NCBI GenBank assembly: GCA_023391185.1
Contig: JAEWBI010000041.1
Span: forward strand, 1-31,182
DNA length: 31,182 bases
Direction of reading: 5' to 3'
DNA from: Bacillota bacterium
GTDB taxonomy: Bacteria; Bacillota_I; Bacilli_A; RF39; UBA660
The notes beneath the pieces are model-generated. The model was given only the letters and a program-made list of their open reading frames with translations. It had not been told where the DNA came from and searched no databases. Numbering within the stretch: the stretch's first letter is position 1; each line of letters begins with the position of its first letter. Positions 1 to 8,173 of the stretch are shown piece by piece. Both the position numbers and the translations under genes were made by a program.

Positions 1-74
1 TCTTCTATATATAAATCATCTGTTTCACATGCAAAATCATATAGTATTTTATTAAGTACTTCTATATCTTCCAT
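1..74 (-). CDS. 5' end of an unknown gene, cut by the window edge
   Basis: Only the first 24 codons are visible (starting MEDIEVLNKILYDF). The ATG overlaps the TAA stop of the upstream queA gene as TAATG, so translation is probably coupled to queA. The usual queA partner is tgt, but this N-terminus does not look like Tgt. The visible part is acidic and has no signal peptide. It is too short to assign a function. Confidence 0.55.
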   Translation of the reverse strand, partial: MEDIEVLNKILYDFACETDDLYIE

Positions 75-1099
75 TATTTTATAAACATACAATCCCCAAA
101 CGAAAAGAAACGGTATTTTTCTTCTACTGCTACTTTATATGCGTTTAGTATATGTTCCCTCCCTGCAAGTGCACTTACTAACATCACAAGTGTTGACTTT
201 GGTAAATGGAAATTTGTTATTAAACAGTCTACTCCTTTAAATTCATAACCTGGAAATATAAAAATATCAGTCCAACCACTACACTCTTTAAAAGTACCAT
301 ATAGGTTCATTATTGTTTCTAGAGTTCTTGTTGATGTTGTTCCAACACTAATGATTCTATTACCCTCTTTTTTAGCATTATTTAATACTTCTGCCGTTTC
401 TTTACTCATAGTGTAATATTCTGAATGCATCTTATGTTCGTTAATATTTTCAGCACTTACTGGTCTAAAAGTACCTAGCCCAACATGAAGAGTTACATAT
501 TCAACTTTTATCCCTTTTGCTTTTATCTCTTCTAAAAGTTCTAAAGTAAAATGTAAACCAGCAGTTGGAGCAGCTGCACTACCAATGTTTTTAGCATATA
601 CAGTTTGATATCTGTCTTTATCTTCTAGTTTTTCATGAATATATGGTGGAAGTGGCATTTCACCTAGACTATCTAATATTTCATAAAATATTCCACTAAA
701 AATAAATTTAAATGTTCTTATGCCTTCTTCACCAATACCAATACACTCAGCTTTAAGTTTACCTTCACCAAAATCTACAATAGTTCCAATCTTAATTCTT
801 TTAGCAGGTTTAGATAAACATTCCCAAATATTATCTTCTTTTTCTTTTAACATTAATATCTCTATTACTGCACTTGTTTCTTCTTTAACACCTAGTAATC
901 TTGCTGGAATAACCTTAGTATCATTAAGTACTAAAACATCACCTTCATTTAGATAACTAGTTATATTATTAAAATGTTTATGTTCTATATCACCAGTTTT
1001 TTTATCAACCACAAGCATTCTTGAAGTATCTCTTTTTTTAAGTGGTGTTTGTGCGATTAAATCTTCTGGTAAATAATAATCAAAATCTTCTGTTTTCAT
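74..1099 (-). CDS. queA: S-adenosylmethionine:tRNA ribosyltransferase-isomerase QueA
   Basis: QueA transfers and isomerises the ribosyl part of S-adenosylmethionine onto 7-aminomethyl-deazaguanine in tRNA, giving epoxyqueuosine at wobble position 34. It acts in the cytoplasm. The 341-residue protein has normal family length. It shows the typical blocks NDTKVIPARL (about 59-68), EMPLPPYI (147-154), AAAPTAGLHFT (175-185) and LHVGLGTFRPV (204-214). The frame is open to a GTG at 1111, but that GTG lies inside the Shine-Dalgarno AGAGGTG. The ATG at 1099, nine bases after it and starting MKTEDFDYYLP, is the natural start. The gene has its own extended -10 promoter and overlaps the next gene downstream, so it is not part of the ruvAB transcript. 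The identification is firm. Confidence 0.96.
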   Translation of the reverse strand: MKTEDFDYYLPEDLIAQTPLKKRDTSRMLVVDKKTGDIEHKHFNNITSYLNEGDVLVLNDTKVIPARLLGVKEETSAVIEILMLKEKEDNIWECLSKPAKRIKIGTIVDFGEGKLKAECIGIGEEGIRTFKFIFSGIFYEILDSLGEMPLPPYIHEKLEDKDRYQTVYAKNIGSAAAPTAGLHFTLELLEEIKAKGIKVEYVTLHVGLGTFRPVSAENINEHKMHSEYYTMSKETAEVLNNAKKEGNRIISVGTTSTRTLETIMNLYGTFKECSGWTDIFIFPGYEFKGVDCLITNFHLPKSTLVMLVSALAGREHILNAYKVAVEEKYRFFSFGDCMFIK

Positions 1100-1127
1100 A
1101 AATATATACACCTCTTTAACACGATAT

Positions 1128-1136
1128 ATTATACCA
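1128..1136 (-). promoter_or_regulatory. Extended -10 promoter of queA
   Basis: On the minus strand the sequence reads TGGTATAAT: a perfect TATAAT preceded by the TGn extension. No good -35 is present at 16-18 bp, which is common for extended -10 promoters. It lies about 30 bp before the queA ATG and after the terminator of the preceding operon. Confidence 0.7.
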
Positions 1137-1165
1137 TATAAATATTAGTTTAAACTTATTATTTA

Positions 1166-1192
1166 ATAAAAAAACAACCCTTACGGATTGTT
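1166..1192 (-). terminator. Rho-independent terminator of the priA-ruvB operon
   Basis: On the minus strand AACAATCC, loop GTAA, GGGTTGTT is followed by a run of seven T. The stem is 8 bp with one G-T pair. It overlaps the stop codon of the gene ending at 1191, and queA starts a new promoter just downstream. Confidence 0.85.
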
Positions 1193-1817
1193 ACATTGTT
1201 TTATTTGGAGTTTTTACTTCATAGCTATTAACGATATTTAAGCAATCTTTAATAACTTCTTTATATTCTTCTTGTGTCATGTTTTCGTATGCATAATCAT
1301 CACAATAGTCAAACATATCATAAATGATATTTCTTCTATCTTTCATATCATCTGATTTTGCCTTAACACTTTCAAGTACGGCAGGATTAGATACAACTGC
1401 ACCATGTGCTTCATAATCAACTAGTGGCAAACATGTCATTGCGGTTGTTAAAAGAAAAGCACTTTCATTATCAAGAAGTTCAACATGAGTTGGAACTTTA
1501 CTTATTACAGCACCAAAAGTTAATATGGCATCAAGGCTATTGCCTTTATTTATATCCATATCATCAATATATAATGCCATTTCCATAAACTTTCTTTGAA
1601 CTGCTTCATCACGTCCAACTAATTCAGCAATATAGTCGAATTTTTCTAAATTAAAATCAAAATCACGTTCAATTTGATCTATTTTTTCTTCAAGTTCTCC
1701 ACCTGTATATTTTTGCTGTACTAACGCTAAATCTTCTAAACGTTGTTTTTTTAGACGTTCATATAAAACATCTCTCACATTAAAATCTTTGTCTTCTAAG
1801 TTAAATATCTTTTCCAT
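1191..1817 (-). CDS. Hypothetical cytoplasmic protein, last gene of the ruvAB operon
   Basis: The 208-residue acidic protein starts MEKIFNLEDKDFNVRDVLYE. It has no signal peptide, no clear membrane segment and no motif I recognise. The N-terminal 70 residues are highly charged and probably helical, possibly coiled-coil. A more hydrophobic middle (about 95-145) contains AMTCLPLVDYEAHGAVV, and the C-terminus is acidic. The start is well supported: AGGAGG overlaps the ruvB stop codon four bases upstream of the ATG. The tight spacing to ruvB and the terminator at its end make it the final gene of the priA-fmt-ruvA-ruvB transcript. Function is unknown. Confidence 0.8.
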   Translation of the reverse strand: MEKIFNLEDKDFNVRDVLYERLKKQRLEDLALVQQKYTGGELEEKIDQIERDFDFNLEKFDYIAELVGRDEAVQRKFMEMALYIDDMDINKGNSLDAILTFGAVISKVPTHVELLDNESAFLLTTAMTCLPLVDYEAHGAVVSNPAVLESVKAKSDDMKDRRNIIYDMFDYCDDYAYENMTQEEYKEVIKDCLNIVNSYEVKTPNKTM

Positions 1818-1825
1818 AAAACCTC

Positions 1826-2830
1826 CTAAAACATAGACTCTTGTCTATTCATCTTTAAATGTTTGTAAGCTTTTTCTGTAACCATTCTACCACGATTTGT
1901 TCTCTTTAGGAAACCATTTTGTAATAAATATGGTTCATATACATCTTCAATTGTAGTCTGCTCTTCGCCAATTGAAGACGCAATAGCATCAATACCAACT
2001 GGTCCGCCATTAAACTTCTCAATAATTGCTTTCAATAAATTATAGTCAGTTTCATCTAAACCAAAGGAATCAACCTTTAATTTATCAAGGGCAGTTTTCG
2101 CTATTTCTAAATCTATTATACCACTTCCCATGACAAGTGCATAGTCTCTAACGCGCTTAAATAGACGGTTGGCTATTCTTGGTGTACCTCTGCTTCTTCT
2201 AGCAAGTTCTAATGCTGCTTCATCATCAATTGGGCAGTTAAGAACTCTACTTGTCCTTTTTACAATTGTCGTAAGTTCTTCAATTGTATAATAGTTTAGT
2301 TTTGATATTATTCCAAACCTATCTCGAAGCGGTCCTGTAAGATCACCTGCCCTAGTAGTAGCACCTACTAAAGTAAATGGTGGTAAATCTATTTTTATAT
2401 TCCTACTAGATGACTCACTACCAATGATTATATTTAAGGTAAAATCTTCCATAGCTGAATAAAGTATTTCTTCTATAAATCTAGGTATACGATGAATTTC
2501 ATCTATAAATAGAACATCTCCTGGTTCAAGGGCAGAAAGTACTGCCGCTAAATCTCCGCTTTTTTCAATAGCAGGACCACTAGCGAGTTTAATATTACTT
2601 TCTAATTCATTAGCTATTATATGCGCTAGTGTTGTTTTACCAAGACCTGGAGGGCCATATAATAAAACATGATCAAGAGGTTCATCACGCATTTTAGCGG
2701 CCTTAATAAAAATTCCTAGGTTATCTTTAACCTCACACTGACCAATATATTCATCAAGATGTTCTGGTCTTATATTGCCTTCAAATTTATCATCTTCTTG
2801 TTTTTCTTCGCTAACAATTCTTTTTTCCAC
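1826..2830 (-). CDS. ruvB: Holliday junction branch migration ATPase RuvB
   Basis: RuvB is the hexameric AAA+ motor that drives branch migration of Holliday junctions with RuvA. The 334-residue protein has family length. Walker A GPPGLGKT is at 59-66, Walker B FIDEIH at 108-113, sensor 1 GATTRAG at 156-162 and the arginine finger region RDRFG at 169-173. A C-terminal winged-helix domain with RTNRGRMVTEKAY near residue 320 contacts DNA. The start is GTG at 2830, five bases after GAGGTG, which itself overlaps the TGA of the preceding gene. It is separated from ruvA by one small unknown gene instead of being adjacent. Confidence 0.98.
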   Translation of the reverse strand: MEKRIVSEEKQEDDKFEGNIRPEHLDEYIGQCEVKDNLGIFIKAAKMRDEPLDHVLLYGPPGLGKTTLAHIIANELESNIKLASGPAIEKSGDLAAVLSALEPGDVLFIDEIHRIPRFIEEILYSAMEDFTLNIIIGSESSSRNIKIDLPPFTLVGATTRAGDLTGPLRDRFGIISKLNYYTIEELTTIVKRTSRVLNCPIDDEAALELARRSRGTPRIANRLFKRVRDYALVMGSGIIDLEIAKTALDKLKVDSFGLDETDYNLLKAIIEKFNGGPVGIDAIASSIGEEQTTIEDVYEPYLLQNGFLKRTNRGRMVTEKAYKHLKMNRQESMF

Positions 2831-2834
2831 TTAA

Positions 2835-3266
2835 TCACCTCGTTAATTTTAAAACTTTTCTTTTTCTTTCAGGTATTTTTTCACCTATTACATACTCTAA
2901 TTCTTCTATACTAGGCTTCGTTGGAAATAAATCACTTATACTACCATAAACATCTATTTTAATTATTGCTCTATCTTCGTAAGATTTAATAAGAACCCAT
3001 TTAGCATTTTCAAATTTAGCTATATTATAATACTTAGCATTTAAACCATTTTCATGTAAACCACTCATATTATGTGACTCTCTTTGATATGTTCCACCAT
3101 CTGAACAATACAAAAATTTACGATCTTTAAACGATGTTTCAAACTGGTAATAAATATTTGGATTGCACTCATGAACCTCAAATAATCCGTTTTTTGATAA
3201 GAAATATGCTACATCTAAATTAATAGTAAGTTTATGTATATAATTTCTTATCATTCTATTTTCCAT
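2835..3266 (-). CDS. Hypothetical protein between ruvA and ruvB
   Basis: The 143-residue protein starts MENRMIRNYIHKLTINLDVAY. It has no membrane segment and mixed alpha/beta character, with aromatic and histidine residues in the middle and a strongly basic C-terminus (PERKRKVLKLTR). The frame is open to a GTG at 3275, but that GTG belongs to the Shine-Dalgarno AGTAGGTG. The ATG at 3266 has correct spacing. It starts immediately after the ruvA stop and ends with a TGA that overlaps the ruvB ribosome binding site, so it is translationally linked to both. I do not recognise the family. A role in recombination is suggested only by position. Confidence 0.78.
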   Translation of the reverse strand: MENRMIRNYIHKLTINLDVAYFLSKNGLFEVHECNPNIYYQFETSFKDRKFLYCSDGGTYQRESHNMSGLHENGLNAKYYNIAKFENAKWVLIKSYEDRAIIKIDVYGSISDLFPTKPSIEELEYVIGEKIPERKRKVLKLTR

Positions 3267-3275
3267 AATCTTCAC

Positions 3276-3833
3276 CTACTTTAGTAAAAGTTTTAACGCC
3301 TCTTTAATTTGCTCTTCTATTGTTTTACTCTTATCTATATTAGGTAGAACTCTTTTGATATCAGGACTTTTATACCCTAAACCTTTTAATACTTCTACAA
3401 GTTCATCTAACTCTACTGTATTATTAGTACCTGTTTGGGAATTAACTAATTTACCTTTTAAATCAAGAATTATTTGTCTTGCGACTTTATCTCCTATTTT
3501 AGGAAACTTTTTCAAATATAAAATGTTTTCTCTTTCAATCGCATCTATTATTCCTGTACTAGAACCAGTTGCAAGCATAGGAAGTGCCATTTTACACCCT
3601 AGTCCTTTTACACTAATTAATCTTAAAAATAATTCTTTGTCTTCTACAGATTTAAATCCGTATAAACTAAGTTCATCTTCTTTTACTAACTGGTAAATAT
3701 ATATTTTATATTCACTATCTATTTCAAATTGATATGGATTAGCTGTATATATTAAATATCCAATTGATCCAACTTCAAGTGTTATGTGGTTGCTTTCTAT
3801 TTCTGTGACTTTGCCTTTTAAATATGTATACAC
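3276..3833 (-). CDS. ruvA: Holliday junction branch migration protein RuvA
   Basis: RuvA tetramers bind the four-way junction and load RuvB rings. The 185-residue protein is somewhat shorter than the usual 190-205. It shows the N-terminal OB fold (MYTYLKGKVTEIESNHITLEVGS), the helix-hairpin-helix region with LISVKGLGCKMALPML (about 90-105) and FPKIGDKVARQIILDLKGKL, then a short linker and the RuvB-binding C-terminal helices (ELVEVLKGLGYK). The start is GTG two bases after the stop of the upstream gene, with only a weak AGAAAG ribosome site, which fits coupled translation. The call is firm. Confidence 0.95.
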   Translation of the reverse strand: MYTYLKGKVTEIESNHITLEVGSIGYLIYTANPYQFEIDSEYKIYIYQLVKEDELSLYGFKSVEDKELFLRLISVKGLGCKMALPMLATGSSTGIIDAIERENILYLKKFPKIGDKVARQIILDLKGKLVNSQTGTNNTVELDELVEVLKGLGYKSPDIKRVLPNIDKSKTIEEQIKEALKLLLK

Positions 3834-3834
3834 T

Positions 3835-4137
3835 TTATTTCTTTCTAAAGAAAATCTTTAAAATATAAAATTCAAATATAACGAAAGCAACAACATATAA
3901 CCACTCCAATATATTATATAAAAGCCCACTTGAATAATTACCAATTATAGCTGGAATATTAGCTGGTATATATTTGTTCATAAAAGCTAATATTTCTCCA
4001 GTAGCAAGTTGTTCTTTTACAAAAGTTACTATTCTAAGTAAGATATCCGCAATAGCTATAAAATATATAACATTACTAAATCTCTTAAAGAAAAATATAA
4101 CTAATCCCATTAATACTAATAAAATCACTAAATCCAT
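3835..4137 (-). CDS. Small membrane protein of unknown function
   Basis: The 100-residue hydrophobic protein starts MDLVILLVLMGLVIFFFKRF. It has a likely first membrane helix at 3-18, a possible amphipathic or second helix at 22-40, and a strong helix at about 72-95 ending in the basic tail FRKK. An AAGGATG ribosome site lies at suitable distance before the ATG. It sits between another membrane protein gene and ruvA with 17-base and 1-base gaps, so it is co-transcribed with DNA repair genes without obvious functional link. No family is recognised. Confidence 0.7.
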   Translation of the reverse strand: MDLVILLVLMGLVIFFFKRFSNVIYFIAIADILLRIVTFVKEQLATGEILAFMNKYIPANIPAIIGNYSSGLLYNILEWLYVVAFVIFEFYILKIFFRKK

Positions 4138-4154
4138 ACTAAACCATCCTTATT

Positions 4155-4823
4155 CTACTTATAATCTATTTCTACATTGTAATTAGTAACCTGACTATCT
4201 ATTAAAGTATAATAAGTACTTAGATTAATCTTTACTTTTACAATCTCTTTATCTTTTTCAGTTGTAATAACTTCGATATTTTTATTATTAAATATTGAAT
4301 CATTCTCAATCGGAAGTATTGTTCCTGTATAATTACTTGCAAAGTATTTTAATGGTACTAAGTAAGCACTCTCAATACTCTCATCAGAAAATGTTGTAGT
4401 ATATGACTTTTCACCATTATCTATTAAATCCAAAATGAATTTTGGTGTTAAATACCAAAACTTAAATCCAAATACTGGTGATTCTAAAGTTGGATCAACA
4501 GTATTAACTAATTTCCCATCTTCAACAAAATATGAAAACTCTTCTATCTTTATTATTTGTTTAGTTGCTGATGTGAAAGAGTATGTCTTATCACCTATTA
4601 TGTAATTACCAGAGAAAACTTTTAAATTAACATACTTTTCCATAGCATTAACTGGTTTATTATTTTCATTATTTTGGTTATTTATTCTATATGTTGCTCC
4701 AGCTGTCAGTACAGCAAAAACAGCAAATATCATATATAATCCTAATTTAATTAAAGCTTTTCCTCTTTCATCTGCCCAAACTTTCTTAAAGGTTTCAATA
4801 AATTGATCAAATTTTCCCTTCAT
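4155..4823 (-). CDS. Hypothetical protein with one membrane anchor
   Basis: The 222-residue protein has a charged cytoplasmic N-terminus (1-25), a single membrane helix at about 26-44 (LGLYMIFAVFAVLTAGATY), an Asn-rich linker (NNQNNENNKP) and a beta-rich extracytoplasmic domain. There is no lipobox and no catalytic motif that I recognise. It starts nine bases after the fmt stop and is followed by the small membrane protein gene, so both probably act at the envelope. Function is unknown. Confidence 0.75.
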   Translation of the reverse strand: MKGKFDQFIETFKKVWADERGKALIKLGLYMIFAVFAVLTAGATYRINNQNNENNKPVNAMEKYVNLKVFSGNYIIGDKTYSFTSATKQIIKIEEFSYFVEDGKLVNTVDPTLESPVFGFKFWYLTPKFILDLIDNGEKSYTTTFSDESIESAYLVPLKYFASNYTGTILPIENDSIFNNKNIEVITTEKDKEIVKVKINLSTYYTLIDSQVTNYNVEIDYK

Positions 4824-4831
4824 TTATCTCA

Positions 4832-5803
4832 CTACTCCAATATCTTTCCAACTAAATTTTGATATCCTCGTACAAATTCTCCTCCTGTAACTCTTGTTTT
4901 GCCTTCCATTTGTACTTCTGTTAATACCACTTCTCCATTAGAAGTTTTAACACCAAAACCATCTTCATATATTGCTGTTATTTTGCCATTTAAAGATCCC
5001 GAAAAGACATTATCTGTTTCACGACATTTCCATACCTTTAATACTTTTCCATCAAGCATAGCATAACTTCCTGGCCAAGAATATAAACCTCTTACTTTGT
5101 TATAAACTTCTCTTTTGGTTTTAGTAAAATCTAAACGTTCATCTTCTCTTTTTATATTAAAACCATAAGTTACTTTTGATTCGTCTTGCTTAATTCTTGT
5201 ATTAGTTTTATTTATTATACTAGGTAAAGTTTCTACTAATAAATCCCTACCTAAAACAGCAAGTTTTTGATGAAGTGATTCGGCAGTATCTTCACGATCT
5301 ATTTCAATCTCTTTTTGACTTATAATATCGCCTGCATCCATCTTACTTACCATATACATTATAGTTACACCAGTTTTACTATGTCCCTCAATAATTGCTC
5401 TATGAATTGGTGCTCCACCTCTTAATTTAGGAAGTAAAGAAGCATGAACATTTATACAACCTAATCTAGGAAAAAATAATAGTTCATCTGGTATCATTTG
5501 ACCATAAGCACATGTAATTATTAAATCTGGCGCAAAAGCTATAACATCTTCATATTGTTCTTTTAATTTTTCTGGTTGAATAACTAAAATAGTGTGATCC
5601 ATAGCTACTTGTTTTACTGCAGTTGGTTTTACTTCACCACTTCTACCTATTGGTCTATCTGGCTGTGAAACAACAGCGCGCACTTTATAATTAGCAAGTA
5701 AACCTTCTAATACTGTGGCACTAAATTCTGGTGTGCCCATATAAACAATCTTTAAATCTTTCTCGACATTCAAATCTTTTAAATTAATTTCTTCTGAATT
5801 CAT
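4832..5803 (-). CDS. fmt: Methionyl-tRNA formyltransferase
   Basis: Fmt formylates initiator Met-tRNA using 10-formyltetrahydrofolate. The 323-residue protein has the N-terminal hydrolase fold beginning KIVYMGTPEFS, the catalytic block NVHASLLPKLRGGAPI (118-133, with the essential Asn and His), and MDAGDI (155-160) carrying the catalytic Asp. A C-terminal OB-like domain follows (SWPGSYAMLDGKVLKVWK). Most homologues begin directly at the KIVYMG strand; here a 17-residue acidic extension precedes it. The ATG at 5803 follows TTAGGTGATAAT, a good ribosome site. An ATG five codons upstream lacks one. It is adjacent to priA, as in many Bacillota. Confidence 0.97.
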   Translation of the reverse strand: MNSEEINLKDLNVEKDLKIVYMGTPEFSATVLEGLLANYKVRAVVSQPDRPIGRSGEVKPTAVKQVAMDHTILVIQPEKLKEQYEDVIAFAPDLIITCAYGQMIPDELLFFPRLGCINVHASLLPKLRGGAPIHRAIIEGHSKTGVTIMYMVSKMDAGDIISQKEIEIDREDTAESLHQKLAVLGRDLLVETLPSIINKTNTRIKQDESKVTYGFNIKREDERLDFTKTKREVYNKVRGLYSWPGSYAMLDGKVLKVWKCRETDNVFSGSLNGKITAIYEDGFGVKTSNGEVVLTEVQMEGKTRVTGGEFVRGYQNLVGKILE

Positions 5804-5845
5804 ATTATCACCTAACATAATTTTATCATAAAAATCTTTAAATAA

Positions 5846-8014
5846 CTACATTCTAAGAGGATTTATATCAATTTGAACAGTTATCTTATTAACATTTTTA
5901 TAGTGATTAACTAAATAATCTAATTCTCTATAAATATCTTTTAAAGTCTTATATTTAATAATAATTTGCATATTATATATATTATTTAATTTAGGAATAC
6001 TTGCCATGCTAGGTCCTAATATTACAGTATTATTTAACTTATCTTTTAAAAATCTAATCATTTTATTAGATTCGGCTCCGGCTAAAGTAATATCAGGAGA
6101 ACTTATTTTAATAAAGGCTAAATTACAAAATGGTGGATATTTCAATATCTTTCTAATTCGTACTTCTTCATTATAGAATCCTAAATAATCATGCTTACTT
6201 GCCATTACTATACTATAGTGATCTATATTAAAACCTTGAATTATAACATTACCTTTCTTCTCAGCCCTTCCAGCACGACCAGCTACTTGATTTAATAACT
6301 GAAAAGTTCTTTCTGCATTTCTGAAATCCGGTATATTTAATGAAGCATCACCATTTACTACTCCTACTAATGTTACATTAGCAAAATCAAGACCTTTAGA
6401 AATCATTTGTGTACCAATTAAAACATCATACTTACCAATGCTAAAATCATTTATTATTCTTTCATGACTCCCTTTTAAAGATGTAGTATCAACATCCATT
6501 CTTACAGTTCTTATTTCAGGGAATATTTTTAATATCTCTTGTTCAAGTTTTTCTGTACCCATTCCAAATTGATTGATGTTCTTACTTTTACACTCTGGGC
6601 AAACATCTAATAAATCATACTGCATATCGCAATAATGGCATTTCATTTTATTAATTCCCTTATGATATGTTAAAGGAATATCGCAGTTTGGACATTTATA
6701 TGTATAACCACAATCATGACAAGAAATAACTGTTGAAAAACCTCTTCTATTTAATAAAAGAATTATTTGTTCTTTTTTATTTAATCTATCCTTAATATAA
6801 TTATATAATACTTCACTAATTACTTTATTTCCTTTTCTTATTTCTTCTCTCATATTAACTAGTTCTACTTTAGGAAGATTCTTATTAACTCTTTCTTTCA
6901 TAGTAAGAAGTGTATATATGCCTGATAATGCTCTAGAATAACTTTCAATAGAAGGTGTAGCACTTCCTAATAAAACAGGACAATTATATTTTTTAGCACG
7001 CCATAAAGCTATATCTATAGCGTTATACCTAGGATTATTTTCTTGTTTATATGTAGCCACATGTTCTTCATCAATTATTATTATTCCTAAATTAGTAAAC
7101 GGAGCAAATATAGCACTTCTTGCTCCTATAGCGATAGATACTTCCTTTCGCTCAATTTTACGCCATTCATCATATTTTTCGCCATTACTAAGTCTACTAT
7201 GTAATATAGCAATTTTACTTCCAAATCTTTTCTTGAAAGTGTTAACTAATTGCGGAGTTAAACTAATTTCAGGAACCAAAACAATTGCTTCTTTACCACT
7301 ATTTAATACTTCGTCAATAATATGCATATATACTTCTGTTTTACCAGAACCAGTTACACCATGAAGTAAAAAAGTTTCATATTTATTTAAGCTATTTTTC
7401 ACTTTATTAAAAGCATTATCTTGTTCTTCATTTAAAGTAATACTACAGTTTTCAATACAACTATCTTCGTTAATACGATAGATTTCTTCTTCTATTTCCT
7501 TTAATATACCCTTTTCTATTAATGTTTTAACAGCACTTACTGAAACCTTTGTAGCCTCACTTTTTAATACTTTGTTATTATTTATAAATAGTTTTAATAC
7601 ATTTCTTGCGGCTATAGTTTTACCTTCAAAATTATTATCTATAAGTTCTAAAAAAGTCACATATTTCTTATTAACAACTAGACCATTTTTAGCTTTTAGT
7701 GCGCTTGGAAGCATTGTTTGATAAGCACATATTAAATTAGTAAAAGTATTCTTGCTAATAAAACTACCTAGTTCTAACATTTCACTATTAATAACAGGTT
7801 CATCATCAATAACCTCTTTAATTTCTTTTATTTCGTAATCAATTTCTTCATTATTACTTATTTCTAAGACAAATCCTTCAAGCATCTGTCTTCCAAAAGG
7901 CACAAGAACTCTAATACCTACTTTAACCTTATCTACTAAAGTATTTGGAATACTATATGTAAAAGTCTTATCTATTTTTTGTGCTTTAATTTCTACTAAT
8001 ACTTTTGCAAACAT
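5846..8014 (-). CDS. priA: Primosomal protein N' (replication restart helicase PriA)
   Basis: PriA recognises stalled forks and D-loops and reloads the replicative helicase. The 722-residue protein has family length. It contains an N-terminal DNA-binding region, Walker A GVTGSGKT (219-226), the DEEH box (315-318) followed by the aromatic-rich loop, motif III GSATPS, and a C-terminal helicase lobe with GTQMISKGLDF and QVAGRAGR. Between them lie eight zinc-binding cysteines in CxxC pairs (CHDCGYTYKCPNCDIPL, then CHYC and CPEC). It is the first gene of the operon, with its own promoter upstream and AGGCG before the ATG. The call is certain. Confidence 0.98.
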   Translation of the reverse strand: MFAKVLVEIKAQKIDKTFTYSIPNTLVDKVKVGIRVLVPFGRQMLEGFVLEISNNEEIDYEIKEIKEVIDDEPVINSEMLELGSFISKNTFTNLICAYQTMLPSALKAKNGLVVNKKYVTFLELIDNNFEGKTIAARNVLKLFINNNKVLKSEATKVSVSAVKTLIEKGILKEIEEEIYRINEDSCIENCSITLNEEQDNAFNKVKNSLNKYETFLLHGVTGSGKTEVYMHIIDEVLNSGKEAIVLVPEISLTPQLVNTFKKRFGSKIAILHSRLSNGEKYDEWRKIERKEVSIAIGARSAIFAPFTNLGIIIIDEEHVATYKQENNPRYNAIDIALWRAKKYNCPVLLGSATPSIESYSRALSGIYTLLTMKERVNKNLPKVELVNMREEIRKGNKVISEVLYNYIKDRLNKKEQIILLLNRRGFSTVISCHDCGYTYKCPNCDIPLTYHKGINKMKCHYCDMQYDLLDVCPECKSKNINQFGMGTEKLEQEILKIFPEIRTVRMDVDTTSLKGSHERIINDFSIGKYDVLIGTQMISKGLDFANVTLVGVVNGDASLNIPDFRNAERTFQLLNQVAGRAGRAEKKGNVIIQGFNIDHYSIVMASKHDYLGFYNEEVRIRKILKYPPFCNLAFIKISSPDITLAGAESNKMIRFLKDKLNNTVILGPSMASIPKLNNIYNMQIIIKYKTLKDIYRELDYLVNHYKNVNKITVQIDINPLRM

Positions 8015-8041
8015 ATTACGCCTACTTTCTAATTAACTTTT

Positions 8042-8070
8042 ATATTACCACAAACATTTGTTCTTGTAAA
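8042..8070 (-). promoter_or_regulatory. Promoter of the priA operon
   Basis: On the minus strand -35 TTTACA, a 17-base spacer and -10 TAATAT preceded by TGG (extended -10). It lies about 30 bp before the priA ATG and downstream of the terminator of the pilin gene. Confidence 0.75.
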
Positions 8071-8110
8071 TAATTATAGATATATTAATAGTTTAAAATA
8101 ATAGTTTTAT

Positions 8111-8138
8111 AAAAAAAAATAGTTTTAAAAACTATTTT
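8111..8138 (-). terminator. Terminator of the first pilin-like gene
   Basis: On the minus strand AAAATAGTTTT, a short loop and AAAACTATTTT run into a stretch of nine T. It lies 36 bases after the pilin gene stop. The stem is AT-rich but long. Confidence 0.75.
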
Positions 8139-8173
8139 CGGATATTTTAAGTTTTACTAATTAATTTCTGTTT

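Noticed and set aside
2835..2837. Mollicute-type genetic code (TGA as Trp)
   Set aside because: TGA is the stop codon of the gene between ruvA and ruvB, overlapping the ruvB ribosome site, and Trp residues in conserved positions are coded by TGG.
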